Source: Planctomycetota bacterium (GTDB lineage Bacteria > Planctomycetota > UBA8742 > UBA2392). Taken from it: DNA of 43,629 nucleotides. The stretch is from positions 35,445 to 79,073 of the forward strand of contig JABARW010000004.1 of assembly GCA_019186845.1 (NCBI GenBank), written 5' to 3'. The notes beneath the pieces are model-generated. The model searched no databases. It was not told the DNA's origin and worked only from the letters and a program-made list of their open reading frames with translations. The stretch's first letter is position 1; every line of letters starts with the position of its first letter. The translations under genes were made by a program, and so were the position numbers. Positions 33,477 to 42,906 of this stretch are shown here, in pieces.

Positions 33477-33637
33477 CTTCTTTCGGGCTTTGGCTGAGGG
33501 CTTTAGTCGCTGCCGGTCGGTGGCATGAGTGGTCGCGCGGCTTTGGCCCTCATCCCGACATCGTTTCTCACTAACTCAGAATTGGGGCTTTCGCGGCCGG
33601 GCGACTCGTCGCCTGCCCGCCTTTCAGGATTCCTTCC

Positions 33638-34603
33638 ATGTTGAAGCGTTCTCTTCTCGCATTGAAACTGTTCTGTGCCGTGGCCGCTCTGGCGGCCGTG
33701 GCCGTTCATCCCGTGAGTGCGGCTGAGGTCAAGCCGACGTTGAGTAAGCCGCTGGATCAGCGCATTGCCGACGGCGACATCAAGGAGTTGCGGATTTCCG
33801 CAATTCCCGACTCCGACGCCAAGGCTATTGAGGAAAAGTGCAACCTCGTGTGCGAGATGCTTTCCAAGGCACTGGGCATTCCCGTCAAGTTCATGCCTCA
33901 GCAGAACTACGCGGCCTGTGTCACGGGGCTGGCCACCGACCAGCTTGACCTCGTATGGTTTGGCGGCGTGACGGGCGTGCAGGCGGACCAGAAGATGGGC
34001 GACAAGTGCGTGTTCGTGGCCTGCCGCGAATCCGACAAGCAGTACAAGAGCTACTACATTGCGAACAAAGAGGCCAAGATCGGCCCCGTGAATGACCTCA
34101 AGGAACTCGCGGCCAAAGCCGAGGGCATGAAGTTCACCTTTGGCTCCAAGAGCAGCACCTCTGGTCACGTCATGCCTCGCCATTTCTTCCAGGATCAGAC
34201 GGGCGAGAAGCCCGAAGACGTGTTCGGCAAGGACAACGTCGCCTATTCGGGCAGCCACGACGCGACGCTTCGCAACGTGGCGGCGGGAACCGCCCAGATC
34301 GGCGCCCTGAACTTCAAGAATTGGGACAACGCCAAGGACGAGCTGGCCAAGGCCAAGGACAAGTGCGAGCTCATTTACACCACACCTTTCTACGTCGACT
34401 ACATGTGGGCCGCGCGCACCGGCGTGGGTGAGGCCAACATCAAGAAGATCAAGGACGCCTTCCTCGCCCTGGATCACACGAAAGAGGCCGACAACAAGAT
34501 TCTGGCGGCCTGGGGCGCCAAGGGCAGCAAGTTCGTGGCCTGCGAGAAGAAGGAATGGGACGGCATCCGCAAGGTGCTCGAGTCCGGCGTTGACGTTGGT
34601 TAA
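33638..34603 (+). CDS. phnD: Phosphonate/phosphite-type ABC transporter substrate-binding protein
   Basis: The 321-residue protein has a Sec signal peptide (about 1-29) and the two-lobed PhnD-like fold. Lobe I carries CEMLSKALGIPVKFMPQQNYAACVTGLATDQLDLVWFG. Lobe II carries FTFGSKSSTSGHVMPRHFF, then SGSHDATLRNVAAGTAQIGALN and TTPFYVDYMW. The SGSHDA motif is typical of PhnD, PtxB and related binders of phosphonates, phosphite or similar anions. No C-P lyase, phosphonatase or phosphite dehydrogenase gene is nearby, so the ligand is open. It heads a three-gene importer operon; a GC hairpin separates it from phnC. Confidence 0.87.
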   Translation: MLKRSLLALKLFCAVAALAAVAVHPVSAAEVKPTLSKPLDQRIADGDIKELRISAIPDSDAKAIEEKCNLVCEMLSKALGIPVKFMPQQNYAACVTGLATDQLDLVWFGGVTGVQADQKMGDKCVFVACRESDKQYKSYYIANKEAKIGPVNDLKELAAKAEGMKFTFGSKSSTSGHVMPRHFFQDQTGEKPEDVFGKDNVAYSGSHDATLRNVAAGTAQIGALNFKNWDNAKDELAKAKDKCELIYTTPFYVDYMWAARTGVGEANIKKIKDAFLALDHTKEADNKILAAWGAKGSKFVACEKKEWDGIRKVLESGVDVG

Positions 34604-34620
34604 TCCGCTGTGAAATCAGG

Positions 34621-34650
34621 CAGGCGGGGTGCCCGGCACCCCGCCTGTTT
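34621..34650 (+). terminator. Hairpin between phnD and phnC (attenuator or partial terminator)
   Basis: A 12-bp GC-rich stem (CAGGCGGGGTGC with GCACCCCGCCTG) and a 3-nt loop begin 17 bp after the phnD stop and are followed by only three Ts. It could cut transcription partly and so favour the binding protein over the membrane parts, as in many importer operons, or stabilise phnD mRNA. Confidence 0.6.
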
Positions 34651-34655
34651 CATCC

Positions 34656-35494
<839 letters not shown>

Positions 35495-35498
<4 letters not shown>

Positions 35499-37705
35499 GC
35501 CGGCCTTCGCCCGAACTGGCTCGGTATGCCCAGCGCCGCCCACTCTGGAGCTACCTGGTTTGGGCAGGAGTGCTGCTGGCTCTCTACGTTGCGTTCTTTT
35601 CCGTCGATCTCGATGAAGGCAGTCTCTGGACCTTCGACTCCCGCGTCTGGGACGTCTCCAGTTTCACCGACCCCGTCAAGTTCGAACGCGGCATGGAGCG
35701 CCTGGGCATGTTTCTGGGCGCCTTTGCCAACCCCGACGCCAGCCCCGAGTTCATTGACCGGGCCTGGGAATTGGTCTGGCAGACGCTTTCCACGGCGCTT
35801 CTGGGCACGGCCATTGGCGTTGTGTTCGGCTACCTTCTGGCATTGGGCGCGGCGCGCTCGGTATGCGTCGGCGAAGAGCGGGGCTGGCGCTGGCTGCTCT
35901 GGTTTCCCCTGCGAAGCCCCACGGCCCTGATCTGCTCACTGTGCCGCGTCGTGCTCGATGTGCTGCGGGCGGTACCGGATTTTGCCTGGGCGGTGATGCT
36001 TGTTCCTCTTCTGGGCATCGGGCCCATGACGGGCATGATTGCACTGGCGGTTTCCGTCACCGGCATCCTGGGCAAGATCTACAGCGAAATCTGGGACAGC
36101 ATCGACCCTCAAAGGTACGAAAATGTCCGCGCCGCCGGCGGCTCGCGCCTTCACACCTTCGTTTACGGCATCCGGCCGCTGGCCTCGCGCAGCATGCTCT
36201 CTTATACGCTCATGCGTGCGGAGTGCGCCGTGCGTAACGCCGCCGTGATCGGAGCGGTCGGCGGCGGCGGCGTAGGCGCCGAGATCATGCTGCGGCTGGG
36301 CTATGATGAGTACGACCGCGTGGCCACCATGGTCGTCTTCACCCTGTCGCTCACGCTGGCGGTAGACCTGTTGGCCAACTTCATCCGTCGCCAACTGCGC
36401 ACGGATCCCAACCACCCGCGGGCTGCACGCAATCAGCCGTTGGCGGTACAGATTGCGCGCAAGTGGGCAGCCGCCGCTACGGTGGCTGCTCTGGTGCTCT
36501 GGTCGGCGTGGTATCAGCTCCAGCCGCACCCGCTAACGGTCAACGAGCCGCAGTTACAGCGGCTGTCCGGATTGTTCAAGGCCGAGGGCTGGGAGCACAT
36601 GTCCTACTTCGAGGAGCTGCTCGAGCCCGAACTGGGCTGGACCATCGAGCGCGAGGGAGCGCTGGTGCAGACCCATTTCATGGGTCGCGCACAGGACTGG
36701 CCCTCGCGTGAAGAGGACGCCGCCAGGTTCCTGGAAGGCATCCGCGGTAAGCGCCTCGTGCTCGGGCCGCCGGGTCGTGAGCCTGCCCATGACGGCCCGC
36801 GCAGCTATCTGGAGAAGCTGGCGGGACAGCCTCTGGATCAGGTGTTCAGCCAAGTCGTGATTTCTTCTGGCGACAAGGAAACCATTCTACTGATTGCGCG
36901 CGGCGAGGCCGACATCGGCGCCATCGAATGGGACTCCTACGCGGATTCCCGCAAGTGGCCCGAAACCGCGCCCTATCGCAAGCGGCGCAACACGGTAGTC
37001 GACTTCGCGCACACCACGCCTTTCTACCGCGCGACCAAGATTGAGCAGGGCTCCCTGCCCATCAGCCTCAAGAGCGCAACCATTCCCGTCGCCATGGCCA
37101 TCGTCGGGACCCTCGTGGGCGTGCTGCTGGCCATGGGGTTGGCATTTCTGCACTCTGTGGCCTTCCAGATCGAGCCCCACCACTTCACGGGTGAGTCTCC
37201 TACTTGGGCGGCGCGAGCATTGCGCTGGTTTTCGGTCGTGCTTTCGCGCTTTGTGGCTTTGGTGGCGCGCGGCATTCCCGAGGTCATGTGGGCCATGTTC
37301 TTCGTGGCATTCTTCGGCATGGGCGTGGTGGCCGGCGCAGCGGCCATGGCCATTCACACGCTGGGCCTGCTGGCGCGGGTGTTCAGCGAGACGGTAGACA
37401 ACATTCCCTATCGCCGCTTCGAGCAGTCGTTTGGCGGCTCCAGACTCGCGACGTTCAGCTATGCCGCGGTGCCCATGTCTTGGCGGGACTGGATGACCTA
37501 CTCCTTCTTCCAGTTCGAGAGCAATGTGCGCGCGGGCGTGGTGTTGGGCATCATCGGCAGCGCCGGTCTGGGGTTCATTTTCGCGTTCAACTTCGAGCAC
37601 TTCCATTATCACAAGGCGGCCACCAATCTCGTGGTGATCATCGGGCTGACGGTAGTCATTGACCGGCTCTCGCGCCTGCTGAAAATCAGTCGGGTCACGA
37701 CCTGA
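35495..37705 (+). CDS. phnE: Fused double PhnE permease with an inserted PhnD-lobe-like domain
   Basis: This is the channel subunit of the importer, 736 residues against about 260-300 for one PhnE. It contains two full permease halves. Half 1 (about 15-300) has its cytoplasmic EAA-type loop near 198-227 (YENVRAAGGS). Half 2 (about 322-735) has its loop near 632-660 (RFEQSFGGS). In half 2 the first helix (322-341) is separated from the second (527-553) by about 185 residues, predicted periplasmic. Residues about 385-515 resemble lobe II of PhnD (GKRLVLG, SGDKETILLIARGEADIGAIEWDSY, TTPFY) and align well with the phnD product of this same operon. Fusion of two PhnE halves is known; an embedded binding-protein lobe is unusual. 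Confidence 0.88.
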
Positions 37706-37754
37706 CGGCGCAGCCGCCCTTGAGGAACCGCGGCGGCGGCTCTAAAACTGCGTC

Positions 37755-39296
37755 ATGATCGTGCGAATTCTGAGTGCGGGTGTCGTCGGTATCGAGGCTA
37801 CCGGTGTCGACGTCGAAGTCGATGGCGCGCGAGCCGTGCAGGACCCCAGCTTTACCACCGTGGGGCTGCCTGACAAAAGCGTGAGCGAGAGCAAGGAACG
37901 CGTGCGCGCGGCCATTGCCAACTCAGGTTACGACTTCCCCGTGCAGCGCATCACCGTGAATCTCGCCCCGGCCGACCTCAAGAAAGAGGGGCCGGCCTAT
38001 GATCTGCCCATTGCCGTAGGGCTGCTGGCTGTAAGCCACCAGGTGGACCCCAATGCCGTGACGCGCTATGCCATGGCGGGCGAACTCGCCCTCGATGGCC
38101 GCATCCGCCGCGTCTCCGGCGCGCTGCCCATGGCGCTGGCGCTGCGCGCACGCAACGTGAAGTCTCTGATCTTGCCCGAGGAAAACGCCGCCGAGGCTGC
38201 CGTGGCGGATGGCATCGACATCATTCCGGTGGGGCACCTGCGCGAAGTCGTGGGCCTGATCAACGGAACTTCACCCATCGAGCCCTGCCGCGTTGACCTC
38301 GAAAAGTTTTTCGAGGAGGCCGACCACCCCGGCTTTGACTTCTCCGATGTCCGCGGGCAGGAGTCGGCCAAGCGTGCGCTGATCATCGCGGCGGCGGGCG
38401 GCCACAATGTGCTGATGGTGGGCAATCCAGGCGTGGGCAAGAGCATGCTTTCCAAGCGCCTGCCTACCATCCTGCCGCGCATGACGCTGGCCGAAGCGCT
38501 GGAAACGACCAAGGTGTGGTCCGTGGCGGGCCTGGTTACTAAGGATCGCCCCCTGATCACGACGCGTCCGTTTCGTTCGCCGCACCACACGATCTCCGAT
38601 GCCGGCATCGTGGGTGGGGGAGCCAACCCGCGCCCCGGCGAAATCAGCCTGTCCCATAACGGGGTGCTGTTTCTGGACGAGTTCCCCGAATTCAACCGCA
38701 AGACGCTGGAGGTCATGCGCCAGCCGCTGGAAGACGGCACCGTCACCATCTCGCGCGCTGCGGGCTCCCTGACTTTTCCAGCCAAGCTCATGCTCGTCGC
38801 TGCAATGAACCCATGCCCCTGCGGTTACCTTGGCCACCCCAGCAAGCCCTGCCAGTGCACACCACGGCAGGTGGCGCAGTACCGCAGCAAGATTTCGGGC
38901 CCGCTGCTGGATCGCATTGACATTCACCTCGAGGTTCCGGCCGTCGACCTCAAGGAGCTTTCGGGCGAGCGCATGGGTATGTCCAGCGCGGAAATGTTCA
39001 GGCAGGTGCAGGCCGCGCGCGACATTCAGACCCGGCGCTTCAAGGGCGCTCGTGAAGGCCTGCACAACAACGCAGCGATGAATGACAAAGAAGTGCGGCA
39101 GTTTGCCCACCTCTCCGCGCCGGTGAAGGCGTTACTGGACGGTGCGATGGAGACGCTCCAGCTCTCGGCGCGCGCCTACACCCGCATCCGCAAGATCGCG
39201 CGCACGATCGCTGACCTGGCTGGCGCGTCGGACATCGGCCCTGAACACGTCACTGAAGCGATTGGCTATCGCTCGCTCGACCGCGGTGAACGTTAG
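37755..39296 (+). CDS. comM: YifB/ComM-family Mg-chelatase-like AAA+ ATPase
   Basis: ComM is a hexameric branch-migration helicase that promotes integration of incoming DNA during natural transformation; homologues occur widely. The 513-residue length is typical. The N-terminal Lon-protease-like domain has VGLPDKSVSESKERVRAAI and ITVNLAPADLKKEGPAYDLPIA. Walker A is GNPGVGKSM, Walker B VLFLDEF. The Cys-rich NPCPCGYLGHPSKPCQC segment and the LDRIDIH sensor follow. Its stop overlaps by 4 bp with the convergent small gene. No other competence gene is in the window. Confidence 0.93.
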   Translation: MIVRILSAGVVGIEATGVDVEVDGARAVQDPSFTTVGLPDKSVSESKERVRAAIANSGYDFPVQRITVNLAPADLKKEGPAYDLPIAVGLLAVSHQVDPNAVTRYAMAGELALDGRIRRVSGALPMALALRARNVKSLILPEENAAEAAVADGIDIIPVGHLREVVGLINGTSPIEPCRVDLEKFFEEADHPGFDFSDVRGQESAKRALIIAAAGGHNVLMVGNPGVGKSMLSKRLPTILPRMTLAEALETTKVWSVAGLVTKDRPLITTRPFRSPHHTISDAGIVGGGANPRPGEISLSHNGVLFLDEFPEFNRKTLEVMRQPLEDGTVTISRAAGSLTFPAKLMLVAAMNPCPCGYLGHPSKPCQCTPRQVAQYRSKISGPLLDRIDIHLEVPAVDLKELSGERMGMSSAEMFRQVQAARDIQTRRFKGAREGLHNNAAMNDKEVRQFAHLSAPVKALLDGAMETLQLSARAYTRIRKIARTIADLAGASDIGPEHVTEAIGYRSLDRGER

Positions 39297-39757
39297 TTGC
39301 GCCGGCCTTTGCGGGCCGCGCGTTGCGTGCTCAGCATTTCGGACAGGGTGGCGGAGGCCGGGCAGCAGCGTGGCAGGTCAGCCAGGGCTTTGGCTACGCG
39401 CCCATGGGCCAGCACCACTTCGGGCCTACCCTGCAGGGCTTCGAGATAGCGCTCGGAGAAGGTCGTGGGGCATTCGCTGCAGGGTTCAACCAGCGAGCGC
39501 ACCTCGGCGCCGATGGAGCCAAGCTCGACATCTGTAAAGGGTTCTGCGCGTTCGAGCAGTTCATCGACATCGGCCAGCAGGCGCGACAACGGGCGCAGCC
39601 AGTCAAAGTAGGGATCCGTGGTCAGCAGCCGCAAGAGCTCAAAGGGGCCACGCACCGGGCCACTCTTCTGTTCGTAGGCCGCGCGCACGGCGTCAATCAG
39701 GACCTTGTGCAGGTCCAGCAGGGCGGAATTGAGCAGTTCAAGTCGAGTCCGGTTCAC
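39293..39757 (-). CDS. Conserved hypothetical helical protein
   Basis: The frame is open from 39847, but the product that looks like a protein begins at the GTG at 39757. That start overlaps the rhomboid stop by 4 bp (GTGA), suggesting coupled translation. The 154 residues are mostly helical (LELLNSALLDLHKVLIDAVRAAYE, then DPYFDWLRPLSRLLADVDELLE). They end with two Cys pairs' worth of cysteines (CSEC, CC) and a basic tail. No domain name can be given with confidence. No membrane segment is present. Confidence 0.55.
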   Translation of the reverse strand: MNRTRLELLNSALLDLHKVLIDAVRAAYEQKSGPVRGPFELLRLLTTDPYFDWLRPLSRLLADVDELLERAEPFTDVELGSIGAEVRSLVEPCSECPTTFSERYLEALQGRPEVVLAHGRVAKALADLPRCCPASATLSEMLSTQRAARKGRRN

Positions 39758-40467
39758 TGGGCGGGTCCCTTCTGGCGCGGCAGCGGGTTCTTGGCAAGCA
39801 CGGCGGCGTAAACCATGCCGATGGCAAATCCACCAATGTGGGCCCACCAGGCAACGCCGGAGTCACCCTCGCCGCCAAATCGCATGACCTTCAGCGCGTT
39901 GATGACGTTCATGCCTATCCAGAAGAACAAATAGACCAGCGCAGGTATTCTCAGGATTACGGGTACGACGATGATCGGAATCAGGCTGACCACCCGGGCC
40001 TTCGGAAACATCACAAAGAACGCACCCATGACCCCTGCGATGGCGCCCGACGCGCCCACAATAGGCGTGCTGTCATTGAGGTGAAACACCACGTGCGTGA
40101 TAACGGCCGCCAGCCCGCAGGCGAAGTAAACCACGATGAAGCGCAGGTGGCCAAAGCGGTCTTCGACGTTGGGGCCAAACACCATCAGCGCCAGCATGTT
40201 GCCCAAGATGTGCCAGCCATCGCCGTGCACGAACATGTGCGTCAAGATGGGCCAGAGGTTCTGGGGCGTCAAAGCGGTGTTGCCGGGGTTGCGCAGGTTG
40301 TAGTGGCTGGGAACGAGCCACCAGGTTTCCATGAACCGGCGGTAAGCCCCATCACCTGCTTGAAACGCCATCAGCATTTCAAAGAAGGCCCAAAGATTCA
40401 GGCCGATCAGCAACCAGGTCACGACAGGCCAGGTGTAGCAGCGTTCGGTGGTTTTCAGCGGGAACAT
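39754..40467 (-). CDS. Rhomboid-family intramembrane serine protease
   Basis: Rhomboids cleave substrates inside the membrane. The 237-residue protein has six predicted helices. The catalytic serine is S140 in GASGAIAG, the catalytic His is H210 in WWAHIGGF, and the HxxxN motif of helix 2 is H86-x3-N90 (HILGN). Substrate unknown. It is the first gene of a two-gene minus-strand unit and is divergent from the NrdD-like gene, with about 160 bp between them. Confidence 0.9.
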   Translation of the reverse strand: MFPLKTTERCYTWPVVTWLLIGLNLWAFFEMLMAFQAGDGAYRRFMETWWLVPSHYNLRNPGNTALTPQNLWPILTHMFVHGDGWHILGNMLALMVFGPNVEDRFGHLRFIVVYFACGLAAVITHVVFHLNDSTPIVGASGAIAGVMGAFFVMFPKARVVSLIPIIVVPVILRIPALVYLFFWIGMNVINALKVMRFGGEGDSGVAWWAHIGGFAIGMVYAAVLAKNPLPRQKGPAQ

Positions 40468-40626
40468 GCGGCCAGCTTACAGCCGCGACGGCCATGGGCC
40501 AATGCCGGCGAGCTCGTCGCGCCGTGATGTAAAATCTGCGTCGGGCGGCCCAAGCCCGGGGTGCGGCTGTTTCTGACACCGATTCACGCCCTTGCATTGA
40601 CAGGGCGGCTGGCCTAGGACCAAGCC

Positions 40627-41127
40627 ATGGCGCGCATCACTCACATCCGTAACCACGACGGCGAACTCGTACCCTTTCGCCGCGCGCGCATCGTGCGGGC
40701 CATTTTGGCGGCCGTGCGTCAGGCCGGTTCCAGCGAGGAGTGGGTGGCGGAGGCCCTTACGGACACGGTGGTCTACTTTCTTGACCAGCGCCATGCCGAA
40801 TCCAAGGAGCCGCCCAGCGCCTTTGATCTCGACGATGTCATTGAAACCGTCCTCACCGCCCAGCCCGATCTTGCCCGGGTCGCGCGTGCATTCATGGACT
40901 CCCGCCGCCAGCGTGCCCAGATCCGTGAACTTGAGGAAAGCATCCGGCAGACGCACGGCCCTGAAGTCAGCCAGCCTGCCCGTGGTCTTGAAACCTGGAA
41001 TCGCGCCCGCATTGCTGCCGCGCTCGTGCGCGAGAACGGCCTGCCTCCCAGAGAGGCCAACGAAATCGCCGAGGCTGTGGAACGCCGCGTGCAGGCCTCA
41101 AGTTGCCTCGTCTCTCCACGGGCTTGA
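40627..41127 (+). pseudogene. NrdD-like protein, N-terminal part: tandem ATP-cone domains (frame interrupted)
   Basis: A 166-residue frame starting at an ATG with an AGGA ribosome site. It contains one complete ATP-cone (about 1-95: ITHIRNHDGELVPFRRARIVRAI to RVARAFMDSRR) and the first half of a second (GLETWNRARIAAALVRENGLPPREANEIAEAVERRVQA). ATP-cones are the nucleotide-sensing regulators of ribonucleotide reductases. The second cone is cut off by a stop after a few unrelated residues. Its missing half (RLSTGLIRALVDVELLSRGL) is found at the start of the overlapping downstream frame. This implies a one-base deletion near 41090-41103, either real or a sequence error. The two frames together look like one gene. 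Confidence 0.7.
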
Positions 41128-42776
41128 TTCGCGCGCTCGTGGACGTCGAACTGCTCTCGCGTGGCCTCATGGAGGACGGGCGCCCAGGCTCCGTGGCCGT
41201 GCCGCGCTATGATCTCGACCAGTGGCTCTTTCCGCGCGACGACCAAGAGCCAGCGGGCACCCAGCTTGAGTTCAGCGAGCGCGCCTCAAGACGTGTCTTG
41301 ACCGAGTATACCCTCACGGGCGTGCATGACGCCCGGGTGCGCGAGGGCCACGAAACGGGGCGCCTGCACCTTGAGGCCCTGGACGCTCCCGCGGCGCTGA
41401 GCGAGGTGCGGCTGGATGCTGCTACGCTACTTGCCCCCGGTGCGGGTCTGGGCCTCCAGCGCCATTTTGCAGAGGCGACGCAAAGTCTGGCTGCGGGCTT
41501 CTCGCGTCTGGCGCGGGTAGTGCGCGAGGTGTCCACTATTACGCGCCACCTCGTGGTGCTTGAAGACCTTGATCGCGCGCTGGCGCCCCTGATCGTGCCT
41601 GAGACTCCGCAGCGCGCCCGTCTCGCGCTGCAGGAGGGCATGGCCCTGCTGGCCTATAACGGTGCGCCAAGGCTGCGCATTACGCTGGGCGCCCCTCGGG
41701 GAGACGCCGCTGATTTTGCCACGCTCGCATTTCTCGATGCCCTGTGCGGTGAAGATTCCGGCATGCGCTCGCGCGTCGAGATTTTTGTGGGCGTCAGCGC
41801 AGCCGCGCTTGAAGACAGGACCGCGCTTAGACTGCTCGAGCGCGCGGCATCCGCGGCCAGTTTCTGCGGCCAGCCCCTGTTTTCCTTGCGTGACTCGGCC
41901 CGTGCCGGAGAGCGCGGCATGTTTGGTGACCTTGGTGACGGTCGATTGCATCGTTCCATACTCGCCCGCGCCGGCCTGAATTTGGTGACCACGGCGCTGG
42001 AGGTGGCCCAGGGCGACATGGCGGCCTTTCTCGCGTTGCTGGAAGATCGTGTACAGCTCGCTGTGGATGCCCTGGTGCAGCGGGCGCGGTTTGTCGAGCG
42101 CGTTGCCAAACGCGACCTGCCCCAGCCCGTGGGGTTGGGCGCACGTATGGCCCGCAGTCTGGTGCTGGCTTCGCGAGAGCTTTGCCTGGTGCCCGTGGGG
42201 TTGCAGCAGGCAGCCTGCCTGGTTTCCGGGGCGTCCAGCGCCTCCTCGCCCGCAGCCCAGCGCGCCGCCCAGCAGGTGCTCAGCTACTTGGCTTTCAAGT
42301 CGGCGGAGGTGGCGGCCCGCGCGGGCATGAAGTGTCTGCTGGGCGGGCGCCTGGCGGAAGATTGCGCAGTGCGCCTGTATCACGAGGACCGCACGCGGCT
42401 TGGGGGCAACAGCCGCCTTCCGACCTCGGCGGAGGGCTACCTGGCAGGCACGCAGACTGCCGAGCCCATGAGTTTCGAGCGGCGCCTGAGATGTGAATCG
42501 TCGCTGCACAGTCTTACTCTGGTTGACGCCCGGCTGGTCTGCGGAACAGGAGAGCGTGCCACCCAGGCCAAAGTGCTGGCGTGGCTGCGGCAGTGTCTGG
42601 CGGAACCCTCTCACTGCCCCGCGGCGCTGGAGATTGCCGTGGCGTCACGCATCTGCCGAGACTGCGGCAACATTTCCCCTGCCGAGCTCACGGCTTGCCC
42701 GGCCTGTGGCAGCCAGGCTTGGGCTGTTCCTCCGGGGCAGCGCTTCCTGTTTGATGCCAGTGCGGAACTGCCCTGA
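41103..42776 (+). pseudogene. NrdD-like protein, C-terminal part (frame interrupted, no glycyl-radical motif)
   Basis: A 557-residue frame that continues the interrupted second ATP-cone and then resembles class III ribonucleotide reductase homologues. AVPRYDLDQWLF and VLTEYTLTGVHDARVREGHETGRLHLEALDAP correspond to the family's ILTEFALREVYS and GDIHIHDLD regions. Near the C-terminus is a CxxC...CxxC ribbon (CRDCGN, CPACGS), as in NrdD. The glycyl-radical segment that should follow (RRxxGYLG) is absent; the protein ends 20-odd residues later. The conserved His-Asp of the IHIHD motif is also changed (LHLEAL). It is probably not a functional reductase as such. No nrdG activase gene is nearby. Confidence 0.6.
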
Positions 42777-42780
42777 ACGG

Positions 42781-42815
42781 GCCGCAGGCGGCTATGGTGT
42801 GAATCCGCCCGCGGC
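42781..42815 (+). other. Hairpin after the NrdD-like gene
   Basis: GCCGC-A-GGCGG pairs with CCGCC-C-GCGGC (one A.C mismatch, 13-nt loop) 4 bp after the stop. No T-run follows. It could act as a stabilising or weak terminating structure. Confidence 0.35.
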
Positions 42816-42866
42816 AAGATCTTGGCCGGCACCGCCCTTGAGGCTGTGTAAGCAGGAGCTTTGCGC

Positions 42867-42872
42867 TATACT
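42867..42872 (+). promoter_or_regulatory. Candidate -10 element before the FlgI-like gene
   Basis: TATACT matches five of six -10 bases and lies 35 bp before the ATG at 42907. The -35 region is poor (CTGTGT at 17-bp spacing), so an activator or another sigma factor may be needed, if it is a promoter at all. Confidence 0.3.
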
Positions 42873-42906
42873 CTTGTTCCCCGTGGGCCCCGCATCTGAA
42901 ACTGGC

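Larger units (their letters stand above)
33300..33637 (+). other. 338-bp intergenic leader of the phn operon
   Basis: No gene of useful length is convincing here. It holds a possible promoter (TTGCGG 33388-33393, 16 bp, TACAAT 33410-33415), a 25-codon frame starting 5 bp after it (33420-33497), and a 7-4-7 direct repeat of GCAAGTG (33459-33476). A 9-bp inverted repeat of GTGCCACTT (33332-33340) with AAGTGGCAC (33461-33469) is also present. A hairpin (about 33597-33620, GCGAC/GTCGC core) sits just before phnD. The signals suggest a regulated leader, but each is weak alone. Confidence 0.5.

Noticed and set aside
33464..33478. A second TGGCACG (sigma-54-like) upstream of phnD
   Set aside because: The following GC is one base too close for RpoN spacing (GG to GC must be exact), so it is not reported as a promoter.
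33296..33574. Open frame of 92 codons between the DinB-like gene and phnD
   Set aside because: Composition is unlike neighbouring proteins, there is no ribosome site and no recognisable domain; treated as non-coding leader.
37712..37741. Stem AGCCGCC/GGCGGCT between phnE and comM as a terminator
   Set aside because: The loop is long (16 nt) and no T-run follows on either strand.
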